In this document: positions 23,615 to 31,902 of the stretch, one piece after another
Layout: each line of letters opens with the position of its first letter
Position numbering within the stretch: the first letter of the stretch is position 1
NCBI RefSeq assembly: GCF_934643285.1
Contig: NZ_CAKUBT010000015.1
Coordinates: forward strand, 1-41,932
Reading direction: 5' to 3'
Length of the DNA: 41,932 nucleotides
DNA from: an uncultured Ellagibacter sp.
Lineage (GTDB): Bacteria; Actinomycetota; Coriobacteriia; Coriobacteriales; Eggerthellaceae
Translations under genes and position numbers: made by a program
The notes under the pieces: model-generated
Seen by the model: only the letters and a program-made list of their open reading frames with translations
What the model was told of the DNA's origin: nothing
The model's database searches: none

Positions 23615-24568
23615 ATGAACATCGAGACGATACGATACTTTGAAGAGGTCGCCCGGGCGGAATCTTTCTACGGCGCCGCAAAGCGACTCGCTGTGTCTCA
23701 GCAGGGACTGAACAAGGCGATCACCTCGCTTGAGCGCGAGCTATCGACAAAACTTCTCGAACGAAGCCGCAAAGGCGTCACGTTAACGCCAACGGGGAAA
23801 AGCTTTCTCGCGTTTGCGCAGAAGGTAACTGCAGACTACGGGGAGTTTCTCGATGCGCTCTACAACCCCGACGAGGAGCATAAACGAGAAGAGGACCCCT
23901 TCAATATCCACGTCACGCATTACTCGGCGCAAATAGCCTCGGCGACGCAGGCGTACGTCGACCTACTCGCGCAGTGCTCGTATATCGAGGAGCCTTTCGA
24001 GAAAATCGTCTCGCGCACATGCCTCTCGGACGGCACCGACCTCGGGTTTGTCGACCTTCACGCCAACAGCGCGCTCGATCTCATCGCGAGCACCGAGCTT
24101 GCGTTCGACCCCGTCCTTCGCACGCAATTGGGAATCGTGTGCCATGCGACGTCATCGTACGCCCGAAGAGAGTCCCTTCGTCGGCGCGAGGTGGCGAGCG
24201 CACCTTGCGCGACAGACGCTTCACGAGAAGCGGCGCAGCAGATCGAGTGGCTGTTTCGCGATTATCCGCTGCAGAAGGTGAGAATGAGCGTCGCAAGTCC
24301 GCGCATGCTCATCCGCTTCGTCCATTCGCGCGATGACGCTGTGGCTTTTTTTGACTCGTTCAGCTATCGCCTAGCGCTCAAAGACGCAGCCATGCCAACA
24401 GACGGCCTCGCCTTCGTTCCCCTCTCGACCCCGGAATCGATGAGCTACGTGGGATTTCTTTACCCCAAGCATATTCGCCAAAAGCCACGCGTACGACACG
24501 CCGTGAGATTGCTCGATCGGTATCTTAAGAAGAATCAAGCCGACTACCTGGCGCAATACCCCGTGTAG
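23615..24568 (+). CDS. LysR-family transcriptional regulator
   Basis: A 317-aa regulator. The N-terminal winged helix-turn-helix (residues 1-60, with YFEEVARAESFYGAAKRLAVSQQGLNKAITSLE) is typical of LysR proteins, followed by the linker helix and an effector-binding domain. It is divergently transcribed from the molybdopterin oxidoreductase operon, with a T-N11-A palindrome between them, so it most likely senses that enzyme's substrate. The effector cannot be told from sequence. The ATG has AGGAG 9-10 bases upstream. Confidence 0.92.
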   Translation: MNIETIRYFEEVARAESFYGAAKRLAVSQQGLNKAITSLERELSTKLLERSRKGVTLTPTGKSFLAFAQKVTADYGEFLDALYNPDEEHKREEDPFNIHVTHYSAQIASATQAYVDLLAQCSYIEEPFEKIVSRTCLSDGTDLGFVDLHANSALDLIASTELAFDPVLRTQLGIVCHATSSYARRESLRRREVASAPCATDASREAAQQIEWLFRDYPLQKVRMSVASPRMLIRFVHSRDDAVAFFDSFSYRLALKDAAMPTDGLAFVPLSTPESMSYVGFLYPKHIRQKPRVRHAVRLLDRYLKKNQADYLAQYPV

Positions 24569-24712
24569 AGGAAGCGGATTGGGCGGGTTGGTTGGTGGCG
24601 AACCAGGGAGTCGGGGCCAAAGAGTCGAGAGGGTCGGGCACCGAAGGCCTCGAGCCGCGCAACCGCGCACCCGAAAGCCCCGAGCGCCAGGCCACGCAAG
24701 CTCGCCCGTCCC

Positions 24713-25672
24713 TTACGACGCATCCTCGGGCAGAGGGGTCTTCTTGCGACCGAAAAGCTCGTCCCAGTCGCATGCCGCAAGCACCGTCCCCGCCATGATG
24801 ACCAGGCAGCACACGATCTGCACGACAGTCGGCACGCTTCCCAGAAGCACGAGTCCGAACACGACAGCCCAGGCGGAGTACGTGATGTTGAGCGCCATGC
24901 AGCGCGCCGCGCCGATGGTCGCAATGCCCTTGTAGTAGAACAGATACGATGCCGCACCCGCGAGACCGGAAAGCACCACAACGGCAGTGGAAATCGACAG
25001 CAGCGCGCTCGCCGTGAACGCCCACGCGCCGAACGCCGGCAGCACCACCACGGCGTACACGACAGCAGACGTCGTCTCGCGAATCTGCAGCGCCGTCTCG
25101 TTGTCAACCGCATCATCGCGCATGCCCCAAGCACACAGCACTGCCTCGCTGCCCCAACCGACGACGCACACGACCGCGCCGACCAAGCCAAGCGCCGCGT
25201 TTCCGACCGACGAATCACCCGAAGTAGCGTACCCCATCACCATGACGCCCGCGAGCGCGCAGGCGAGCGCAACGAGCTGGCGCGGCTTCATGCGCTCTTT
25301 CAACAGGACAAACGCCATGAAGGCACCGAACGCAGGGTAAAACGCGGAGATGATCGCAGTATAGCCTGCGCCGATGTTGTTGATGGCGATCAGGTAGCCC
25401 GTCATGCCCAAAGGTCCACCCAAAAGCGCGCCGAGCATGACCACCTTGCCGCTGCGGGTCTTTAGAGCCCGAAGCGTGTCGCCAAGGCGCCGGCGCACGC
25501 CCATGTAGAGGAACAGCCAGATGGCACATGCCGCATCGTGCATGAACGCGCTCGCGATCGCCGCAAAGGCGATGGCCTCTGGCGTGCCGATGAACGCCCC
25601 CATCGTGAGGGCTATTCCCAAGATGACGGTGTCCAAACCCCACAGAAAGCCACTTGCAATACCGAACCTCAT
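24713..25672 (-). CDS. licB: EamA/DMT-family carrier, LicB-like choline transporter
   Basis: A 319-aa membrane protein with about ten transmembrane helices in two EamA halves (SAFYPAFGAFMAFVLLKERMKPRQL is the usual EamA motif region). It resembles LicB, the choline carrier of lic1 loci. Its ATG overlaps the stop of the LicA-like kinase gene as ATGA, strong support for import of the aminoalcohol that the kinase phosphorylates. DMT carriers move many solutes; the LicB call rests mainly on context. Confidence 0.8.
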   Translation of the reverse strand: MRFGIASGFLWGLDTVILGIALTMGAFIGTPEAIAFAAIASAFMHDAACAIWLFLYMGVRRRLGDTLRALKTRSGKVVMLGALLGGPLGMTGYLIAINNIGAGYTAIISAFYPAFGAFMAFVLLKERMKPRQLVALACALAGVMVMGYATSGDSSVGNAALGLVGAVVCVVGWGSEAVLCAWGMRDDAVDNETALQIRETTSAVVYAVVVLPAFGAWAFTASALLSISTAVVVLSGLAGAASYLFYYKGIATIGAARCMALNITYSAWAVVFGLVLLGSVPTVVQIVCCLVIMAGTVLAACDWDELFGRKKTPLPEDAS

Positions 25673-26601
25673 GCGTTTCCCCTCTCCTCTTTTTGAGCGA
25701 TTCCTTCATAACCCGAGATCACACGGTCGAAATAGCGCAGCGCATAGCTGTGATAGATTTCCTTCCACTCGCCCGCGCTCCCGCCAACGGCCTCCTTGTA
25801 GAGCGACCACAGATACCAGCACCAACCGGCGAGCGCCACAAAGGCGAAGTTGTGGCAGCGCTCGGCAAACGTGGGGATGCGTCCGAAGTAAGCCGCAAGC
25901 GCCGCATCGGCCTCGGATTCGGAAAGCTCGCAGCACACGGTGAAGGTGCCGAAATCGTGCGCGTAATCGGACATGCCGGCATACTCCCAGTCGATAAGGT
26001 GCATGCGGTCGGATCGGTCAATGAGAATATTCAGGTTGAAGAAGTCGTTGTGCGTGATGCACACGGGCGCACCATCGGCGTGCGCGAAGGCGGCGACGCG
26101 ATCCGCCTTTGCGGCGAGCTCGTCATAACCGGGCACCGTAATCGGTCCCAGCTCGCGCAAAAGCGCGTCGTAGCGCTTCCCCTCTTCGTAGAAGTCGAAT
26201 GTGCGGGCAAGGTGCGCGCCACTTTCGTGAAGCGTGCGCGCCATGCGCATCGCGCAAGCGACCTGCTCGGCGTCGTGCGCATCGAGCTCGCGGCAGTCCA
26301 CGAGAAAGCGGGAAAGCTTCCAGCCCTGCTCGACGTCCTCGTAGATGAAGGTACCGTCAAGCCCAATCGAGCGCGCGAGCTTCAGCGCCTCGGCCTCGGC
26401 CTTACGGTCGACGAGGTCTTCGGTTCCCACACCCGGCTGTCGATACACGTATTCACCCTCTGGTGTGGTGAAATGCCACGACTCGTTTGTCAGACCCTGT
26501 TTGAGGGGCCAGATGTCGGCAATCTCGTCGCGCGAAACTTCCAACACCGATGAGATGTGCGTGTATGCGCACGCGGGCAGTGTGCCCTGTTCTTGTTCCA
26601 T
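25669..26601 (-). CDS. licA: LicA-like choline/ethanolamine kinase
   Basis: A 310-aa APH-fold kinase. The N-terminal motif PLKQGLTNESW precedes the catalytic loop HNDFFNLNIL (HxDxxxxN) and the metal-binding IDWEYAGMSDYAHDFG, the LicA/choline kinase pattern. It phosphorylates choline or ethanolamine with ATP. The start is the ATG at 26601 with GGGAG upstream; a GTG at 26607 is an alternative. It is related over its length to the kinase half of the fused protein encoded at 28013-29794, so the locus has two such kinases. Coupled to licB. Confidence 0.88.
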   Translation of the reverse strand: MEQEQGTLPACAYTHISSVLEVSRDEIADIWPLKQGLTNESWHFTTPEGEYVYRQPGVGTEDLVDRKAEAEALKLARSIGLDGTFIYEDVEQGWKLSRFLVDCRELDAHDAEQVACAMRMARTLHESGAHLARTFDFYEEGKRYDALLRELGPITVPGYDELAAKADRVAAFAHADGAPVCITHNDFFNLNILIDRSDRMHLIDWEYAGMSDYAHDFGTFTVCCELSESEADAALAAYFGRIPTFAERCHNFAFVALAGWCWYLWSLYKEAVGGSAGEWKEIYHSYALRYFDRVISGYEGIAQKEERGNA

Positions 26602-26651
26602 ACCCACTTGTTCTCCCCAGACTCAGTAGGTTACTTACCTGCTATCTTTCA

Positions 26652-26673
26652 CTGGACGAACGAACCCGTCCAG
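26652..26673. repeat. 7-bp stem hairpin between eutH and licA
   Basis: CTGGACG...CGTCCAG with an 8-nt loop in the 103-bp gap. There is no T-run; it may be a weak terminator or processing site. Confidence 0.35.
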
Positions 26674-26704
26674 CATATCCGTTACGCACAACGCTCACCT
26701 GGCG

Positions 26705-27946
26705 TTACTCGGCTCCCCCAAGCGCGTGTTCCGCGTCGTAGAGCACGTCCTCGCCCGCTTCGCGCTCGAGCTGCTCGGCCTTCTTCACGGCGAGCAGGTT
26801 CGCGAACCCGATCGCGCAGATGCCGGCGGCCAGCTTGCCCGCGAGCACCACCACGATCAGGTTCGGCTGAAAGTTCGCCGTAAACGACAGGTGGTCGCCG
26901 AACAAAAACGCACAGCACACGGCGAATGCAATGCAAATGACCTTGTCCTTCGCGCGCAAGTCCTTCACCATCGAGAAGAGCGCGAGCACGTTGGCCGAAG
27001 CCGCGAGCAAACCCGCCGTCGCGTCGGAGGAAAGCCCCACCGCGCCGCCGATCTTGGCGAGCGGCTTTGCCAGGTAGCGCCTGATGAGGTACACCATCGG
27101 GAAGGCGCCGCAGAGCATCATGCCGATGGCACCCGCAACCTCGAGCGCGCGGAAGGTGCTCCCTTCGTCGGCGATGATCGGGTCGAACCCGAAGCTTCCG
27201 AACAGCGTCGACCACACGCCCGTGAAGTACTCAACGACCACGAGCACGAACACGATTTTAAGCGCGCTCTCCATCACGCGGCCGAACACGATGAATCCCT
27301 TAATCATGGCATCGGGCTTGAACTTAAGGCCCGCCGCAAGCGCTACGCAGACGATGATGAGCGGGATGAGGTTCACGCCGATCTGCCCCCATGAAAGCGC
27401 CAGCTGATAGGTGGCGTCGGCATTGGTGGAGATAACCTCGCGCACTATCGGGTGCGACACCGCGATGATTGCCGAAGCCACGAACACGCCGATGGGAATA
27501 GCGAGAAGGCCGCTCATCACGCCGAGCGCCAGGTACTTGCGGTCGCGCTTCTCGAGCATCTTCAGCGCCACGGGAATGGAGAACACGATGGTCGCTCCCG
27601 CCATGTATCCCGTAATCATGGCCATGATCCAGCTTTCGCGCGTCTCGGCGAGCGCATCGGCGAGCTGATAGCCGCCCATGTCGACGGCGATGAACGTGGT
27701 CGCAGCCATAGCGGGGTCGGCCCCAACAGCGGAATACGCCGACCCGAAGACCGCGCTTACGAACGCGGTAAGATACGGTGCCGACGCCATAATGCCCGCG
27801 GTCGGCAAGAAGATCGGGCCGATCGAGTCGATGCCAGCAACGAACTGCTGCCCAAGCTCGCTTTCGGGCTTGATGACGCTCGCCAGGCACCCGGCGATCG
27901 CACACGCCATGATGATATAAACCACGATAGTCCCGATGAGTTCCAC
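26705..27946 (-). CDS. eutH: ethanolamine transporter EutH
   Basis: A 413-aa protein with about eleven transmembrane helices. It matches EutH from its N-terminal hydrophobic run through the conserved GDHLSFTANFQPNLI segment near the C-terminus. EutH imports ethanolamine. There are no other eut genes (ammonia-lyase, microcompartment shell) nearby; instead it lies between two LicA-type kinase genes, so ethanolamine here probably feeds phosphoethanolamine for surface decoration rather than catabolism (inference). The start is a GTG with AAAGGA upstream; a terminator lies between it and the upstream fusion gene. Confidence 0.88.
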   Translation of the reverse strand: MELIGTIVVYIIMACAIAGCLASVIKPESELGQQFVAGIDSIGPIFLPTAGIMASAPYLTAFVSAVFGSAYSAVGADPAMAATTFIAVDMGGYQLADALAETRESWIMAMITGYMAGATIVFSIPVALKMLEKRDRKYLALGVMSGLLAIPIGVFVASAIIAVSHPIVREVISTNADATYQLALSWGQIGVNLIPLIIVCVALAAGLKFKPDAMIKGFIVFGRVMESALKIVFVLVVVEYFTGVWSTLFGSFGFDPIIADEGSTFRALEVAGAIGMMLCGAFPMVYLIRRYLAKPLAKIGGAVGLSSDATAGLLAASANVLALFSMVKDLRAKDKVICIAFAVCCAFLFGDHLSFTANFQPNLIVVVLAGKLAAGICAIGFANLLAVKKAEQLEREAGEDVLYDAEHALGGAE

Positions 27947-27965
27947 AGGCTTCCTTTCAACCGAT

Positions 27966-27988
27966 CAAAACCCGCCCTTCGAGCGGGT
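27966..27988 (-). terminator. Rho-independent terminator after the LicC-LicA fusion gene
   Basis: ACCCGC-7 nt-GCGGGT, followed on the minus strand by TTTTG. It lies between the fusion gene and eutH. Because the other strand ends in TAAAA-type sequence it may also attenuate; partial read-through into eutH is likely. Confidence 0.65.
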
Positions 27989-28012
27989 AAAACTAAGCGA
28001 TGCAGGCGCTCC

Positions 28013-29794
28013 TTAGGCGACCTGCCCCGGCGTCGCGCCGTACAGCTTAAGCGCCAACGCCGAATATGCCTTCGCCGTGCGATACCACAGGTAGAGCCAC
28101 TCGCCCACCGGGTCGCCCGTCGACTCCTTGTAGAGCGCCCAAACGAACCAGTAGTACGCGGCGAGCGCGACATACGCTAGGCAGTGGCGCATCTCGGCAT
28201 CGGTCGGGGTCCGCCCGAAGTAAAGCTCGATCACATGGCGCGCCTCGTCGACCGAATAATCGGAACAACAGATGAACGTTCCCAGGTCGGAAGCGTAATC
28301 CGACATCGCTGAATACTCCCAATCGATGAGATACATCTCATCGCCGCACACGAGGAAGTTCGGGCTGTAGAAGTCGTTGTGGCACAAGCACGGCTCGACG
28401 CGGTCCGCACGCACGAACGCATCGAGCACCCCGGCGTTGCGCCCGAGCTCCTCGCGATCGGGAAACGACGGGTAGCTCTTCCTGCCGAGAAGCTCCACGA
28501 TTGCAACCGCGTCGCGATACGCGTCGAAGGACCACTCGCTTTTCGCGCCGCTGTTATGCAGGCGGCGGCCCAGCTCCATCGCATGGCGCACATGGTCCTC
28601 GTTGTGGTAGTCGAAGGGAACGCAGCCGTCGATGAAGCGCGAGATCTTCCAACCTTCGACGGGATCCTCGTAGATGAAGGTGTCGTCGATGCCAAGCTTC
28701 TTCGCGATGGCCTGCGAAAACGCCTCGCTTGCACGATTGATGATCTCATCGGTGCCCACACCTGGGTGGCGATAGACATACGACTCGCCGCGCACCGCGA
28801 AGCGAAACGACAGGTTCGTGAGCCCCTCCTTGATGGGCACGATGCCCTCGACATCGCCTCGCGAGCAGTCGAGCACGCGGCAGATGTTGTCGAGAATCGC
28901 GGAGTCGACATTCTCGATGAAGTCGTGGTCGAACTCCTTCAGGTCGGCAATGGAGTCGAACTCGTAGATCACGCCCGACTCGTAGGGCCGCATGACCATG
29001 CGCAGTTCGTCGAGGTGCGCGCGATAGATGTCCTCCCAGAGCTTCCCCGCGGTTTCGGGCCGATCGTACTCGTCGACGAGAATCCTCACGAAGGTCTCGG
29101 AGAACGCACGGTCGAAGTACACGTGCCCGAGCATGCCGTACTTGTCGCGGCCGCCGATGGTCACGCCCGTGATACGCCCGTCGCGCGCGGTGTCGAGCAG
29201 ATACTCGTTCGTCTCGCCCGCGAAGAACACGCCCGGGTAATAGGCCTCGAACACGTACGGCTCGAAGACGTTTTCGGTGAAATAGTCGTCCGACGAGCAG
29301 ACGTAGGTGTTCCCCAGCTTCTCGCGCACGAGCATGAGGGTGGAATTGTTGTTGCGCACGGAATATTCCGTGTTAACGCGAATGGTCACGCCGAACTTGT
29401 CCTCAAGGTAGAAGAAGGCTTCCTTCATATACCCCACGACGACGGTGATGTCAGTGATGCCCGCCTCTTGAAGCTGGCGAATCTGCCGCTCGATGAGCAC
29501 CTCGCCGCGCACGGTGAGCACGCCTTTGGGCTTCTCGTAGGAAAGCGGGGCGAAGCGAGAGGAGAGGCCCGCCGCCATGATGATGGCGTTGTCGACCTTG
29601 TAGGGCGAAAGCGCCTCGAAGCCGGCAGGCGTCACGGAGAAGCTGTCCACCAGACCCGCGTCGACGAGCGCGCGATATGCCGTGTTCACCGTCCCAAGCG
29701 ACAAGCCTGTTGCCGTCGCGATGTGGCGCTGCGTATGGACGGCTTCGTCGCGCAGCGCGTTGAGCACCTTGAATGTGCTTTTCGTCAATGTCAT
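28013..29794 (-). CDS. fused HTH - LicC-like cytidylyltransferase - LicA-like kinase
   Basis: A 593-aa three-part protein. Residues 1-62 form a winged helix-turn-helix (TQRHIATATGLSLGTVNTAYRAL). Residues 67-300 form a nucleotidyltransferase with MAAGLSSRFAPLSYEKPK (73-90) and metal-binding SDD (168-170), as in LicC, which makes CDP-choline. Residues 305-593 form a choline/ethanolamine kinase with PIKEGLTN, HNDFYSPNFL and IDWEYSAMSDYASDLG. One chain could thus phosphorylate the aminoalcohol and activate it as the CDP form, with the HTH perhaps controlling its own gene. LicC-LicA and HTH-LicC fusions occur elsewhere. GGGGAG precedes the ATG. Confidence 0.88.
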   Translation of the reverse strand: MTLTKSTFKVLNALRDEAVHTQRHIATATGLSLGTVNTAYRALVDAGLVDSFSVTPAGFEALSPYKVDNAIIMAAGLSSRFAPLSYEKPKGVLTVRGEVLIERQIRQLQEAGITDITVVVGYMKEAFFYLEDKFGVTIRVNTEYSVRNNNSTLMLVREKLGNTYVCSSDDYFTENVFEPYVFEAYYPGVFFAGETNEYLLDTARDGRITGVTIGGRDKYGMLGHVYFDRAFSETFVRILVDEYDRPETAGKLWEDIYRAHLDELRMVMRPYESGVIYEFDSIADLKEFDHDFIENVDSAILDNICRVLDCSRGDVEGIVPIKEGLTNLSFRFAVRGESYVYRHPGVGTDEIINRASEAFSQAIAKKLGIDDTFIYEDPVEGWKISRFIDGCVPFDYHNEDHVRHAMELGRRLHNSGAKSEWSFDAYRDAVAIVELLGRKSYPSFPDREELGRNAGVLDAFVRADRVEPCLCHNDFYSPNFLVCGDEMYLIDWEYSAMSDYASDLGTFICCSDYSVDEARHVIELYFGRTPTDAEMRHCLAYVALAAYYWFVWALYKESTGDPVGEWLYLWYRTAKAYSALALKLYGATPGQVA

Positions 29795-29825
29795 TGCATA
29801 CTCCCCAGTAAATGAAACGAGAAGT

Positions 29826-29855
29826 ATTCTAGCGGAAGGTGTTCAGTTTTGTAAA
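29826..29855 (-). promoter_or_regulatory. promoter of the LicC-LicA fusion gene
   Basis: On the minus strand, -35 TTTACA (29850-29855), 18-bp spacer, -10 TAGAAT (29826-29831), in an AT-rich gap of otherwise GC-rich sequence. A run ATTATTGATTAAAA just upstream could bind the gene's own HTH domain. Confidence 0.65.
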
Positions 29856-29892
29856 GTTTTAATCAATAATTGAACAAATGCAGGTCAAAAGC

Positions 29893-30735
29893 TTAGGCGT
29901 ATGGCCCGAAATCGAGCTCGACGGGCGCATGGTTGCGTCGCGCCTCCACCGGGGGAAGCTTTCGCCACTCGCCGTAGAGCTGGCGCAGGAAGGCCTCGGG
30001 ATCGGCGGGCGCAGGGAACTCGCATCCTTCGAAGGTGACAGTCGAAGTCGGCAGCATCATCGAGCGCACATAGGGCTCATAGGTCGCATACGCCATGACA
30101 ACGAGGTCGTCGGAGGCAATTGAAGGGTCGTTTCCGCAGGTGGCAGCTTTATTGAAGCGCGAGACAATCTTTTCGGGGGAATAAAGGCCGCGAGCTGCGA
30201 GGTGCGCTGCGCCGCAAGCCGCACGCTCGATTGCGCCGAGTGCTCCCTTGTGGGGCACGACGATGCTCTTCGCATGGGAAAGATACGACACGCTTTGCCA
30301 GAAGCGGCAGTCGCGACGCTGCTTTGCCGCCGTCGCCGGGTCGGACGAGAGGGCGTCATAGGGCAGAAGGTCGACAAAGATTCCCTGGTCAAAGCCTGCT
30401 TCAATGGTTTCCTCCGTCGCGAAGCGCGTGCCACGCAGCCATACCTTGCCGAACAGCGCCGCCTGATACGGGTTCGTCTCGGGAGTCGACACGACGTATT
30501 CCTCGCCCAAAAGCGCCGGCGCCTCGGCGACGAAGCGGTCGTAGTCCGCGCGCGGCATTCCCAAATCGATGTCGTCGTCCCACGGAATGAAGCCCCCATG
30601 GCGCAGCGCCCCGAGCACCGAGCCCGAATCGAGGAAGTACGTGATGCCCAGCTCGCGGCAGACGCGGTCGATTTCCTTCAAGATGCGCAGCTCGAGCAGC
30701 TGGAGTTTCCTTAGGTCCCTATCGTCGTATTGCAT
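29893..30735 (-). CDS. licD: LicD-family phosphotransferase (first copy)
   Basis: A 280-aa LicD-family protein. The signature GSVLGALRHGGFIPWDDDID is in the N-terminal third, followed by GIFVDLLPYDAL. LicD proteins (nucleotidyltransferase fold) transfer phosphocholine, and in related members phosphoethanolamine or phosphoribitol, from a CDP carrier to a glycan. It lies 40 bp below the GT4 gene at the end of the polysaccharide operon and directly before the licC-licA fusion, linking glycan assembly with aminoalcohol activation. Confidence 0.9.
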   Translation of the reverse strand: MQYDDRDLRKLQLLELRILKEIDRVCRELGITYFLDSGSVLGALRHGGFIPWDDDIDLGMPRADYDRFVAEAPALLGEEYVVSTPETNPYQAALFGKVWLRGTRFATEETIEAGFDQGIFVDLLPYDALSSDPATAAKQRRDCRFWQSVSYLSHAKSIVVPHKGALGAIERAACGAAHLAARGLYSPEKIVSRFNKAATCGNDPSIASDDLVVMAYATYEPYVRSMMLPTSTVTFEGCEFPAPADPEAFLRQLYGEWRKLPPVEARRNHAPVELDFGPYA

Positions 30736-30774
30736 TGCGTTTCCTAGCCTATCTGCCCGAATAATCCTTGCAAC

Positions 30775-31902
30775 CTACCATTGCGCACGCTGACCCGCCG
30801 CCGCTGCCTCATAAAACGCCGCAAGGCGTGCCGAGGTGTCGGCGATGTCGAACCCGTGCGCGCGAACCTGCTCGCACGCGTCGCTGCGCGCAGAGTCCAC
30901 CGCAGCATGAAGCATCCGCACGCATTCGCCAGCCCATGCCTCGGCACCTGCGGAAAGCGGCATGCGGCTCGTGCGGTCGCTCACCACTGCGAGCTCGGGC
31001 ACGCCCGTCGAGACGATGGCCGGCAGCCCCGACGCCTGCGCCTCGACCGCCGAGAGGGCAAGCCCCTCGTTCACCGAGGGAAACACGAACGCGTCCGCCG
31101 CGCGCAGAAGCCGCGGCACGTCGTCCACTACGCCGAGGAAGCGCACCGCATCTTCGAGCCCCAGTTCACGCGCACGCTCCTTCAAGGTTTCCTCGAGCTC
31201 GCCGCGCCCGGCGCACAAAAGCGCTGCATCGGGGAACTCGCGCACCACCTGGGAAAACACCTGCAGCAGAAACTCGTGGTTCTTCACGGGAATCAGACGG
31301 CCCGTATGGCACACGACAGGGCGGCCGGAAAGTCCCAGCTCCGCCTTCGCCTGCTCATGCGCAGCTTCGTCACACGCATAGCGCGTCATATCGATGCCGT
31401 TCGGCACGATAGCGAAGCGCTCGCCTTCCACAATCGCGCCCCCGAAGCGATCGAGCCCCGCCTCGCGCGAGCATGCCATGAAGTAGTCGGCCACGCGGCG
31501 CACGGGATGTGCGGCAACGTTGAAGGCAAGTCCCGCCAGGCCACCCACGTAGTTCTGCGCATGGCTGTGCGCGATCGTGAAAGCTCCCACCCGCTTCGCC
31601 TCCGAAAGATAAACGGGCGCGCACGAGCCGATATGCCCATGCACCACGCGCCATTCCGGATGCTCGGCAAAAAGCGCGCGAACGCTGCGCCGATAGGCAC
31701 CCGCGTTCAACCCCGTGAAGCGCGGAACGCGGAAGAAACGCCCGCCAAGCCGCTCGATTTCGGCATCGTAGTCGCCTTCACGCTGCTCGTGCACGAGAAA
31801 GTCGAACTGGATGCGATCGCGATCCATCGCGCGATAGAGGTTCATCACCATGGTCTCGGCCCCGCCGCGATCCATCACGCCGATCACCTGCAGCACACGC
31901 AT
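30775..31902 (-). CDS. GT4-family glycosyltransferase
   Basis: A 375-aa GT-B enzyme of EpsF/CapM type. The N-terminus has MDRGGAETMVMNLY; the C-terminal half has HTGRLIPVKNHEFLLQVF, ALLCAGRGELEETL and the donor-site EX7E segment PSVNEGLALSAVEAQASGLP. It adds a sugar to the lipid-linked repeat unit. The start is the ATG at 31902, overlapping the flippase gene stop as ATGA with AAGGAGG upstream; a TTG six bases earlier is less likely. Confidence 0.92.
   Translation of the reverse strand: MRVLQVIGVMDRGGAETMVMNLYRAMDRDRIQFDFLVHEQREGDYDAEIERLGGRFFRVPRFTGLNAGAYRRSVRALFAEHPEWRVVHGHIGSCAPVYLSEAKRVGAFTIAHSHAQNYVGGLAGLAFNVAAHPVRRVADYFMACSREAGLDRFGGAIVEGERFAIVPNGIDMTRYACDEAAHEQAKAELGLSGRPVVCHTGRLIPVKNHEFLLQVFSQVVREFPDAALLCAGRGELEETLKERARELGLEDAVRFLGVVDDVPRLLRAADAFVFPSVNEGLALSAVEAQASGLPAIVSTGVPELAVVSDRTSRMPLSAGAEAWAGECVRMLHAAVDSARSDACEQVRAHGFDIADTSARLAAFYEAAAAGQRAQW

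Noticed and set aside
28379..29815. 478-codon open frame on the plus strand
   Set aside because: Antisense shadow of the LicC-LicA fusion gene.
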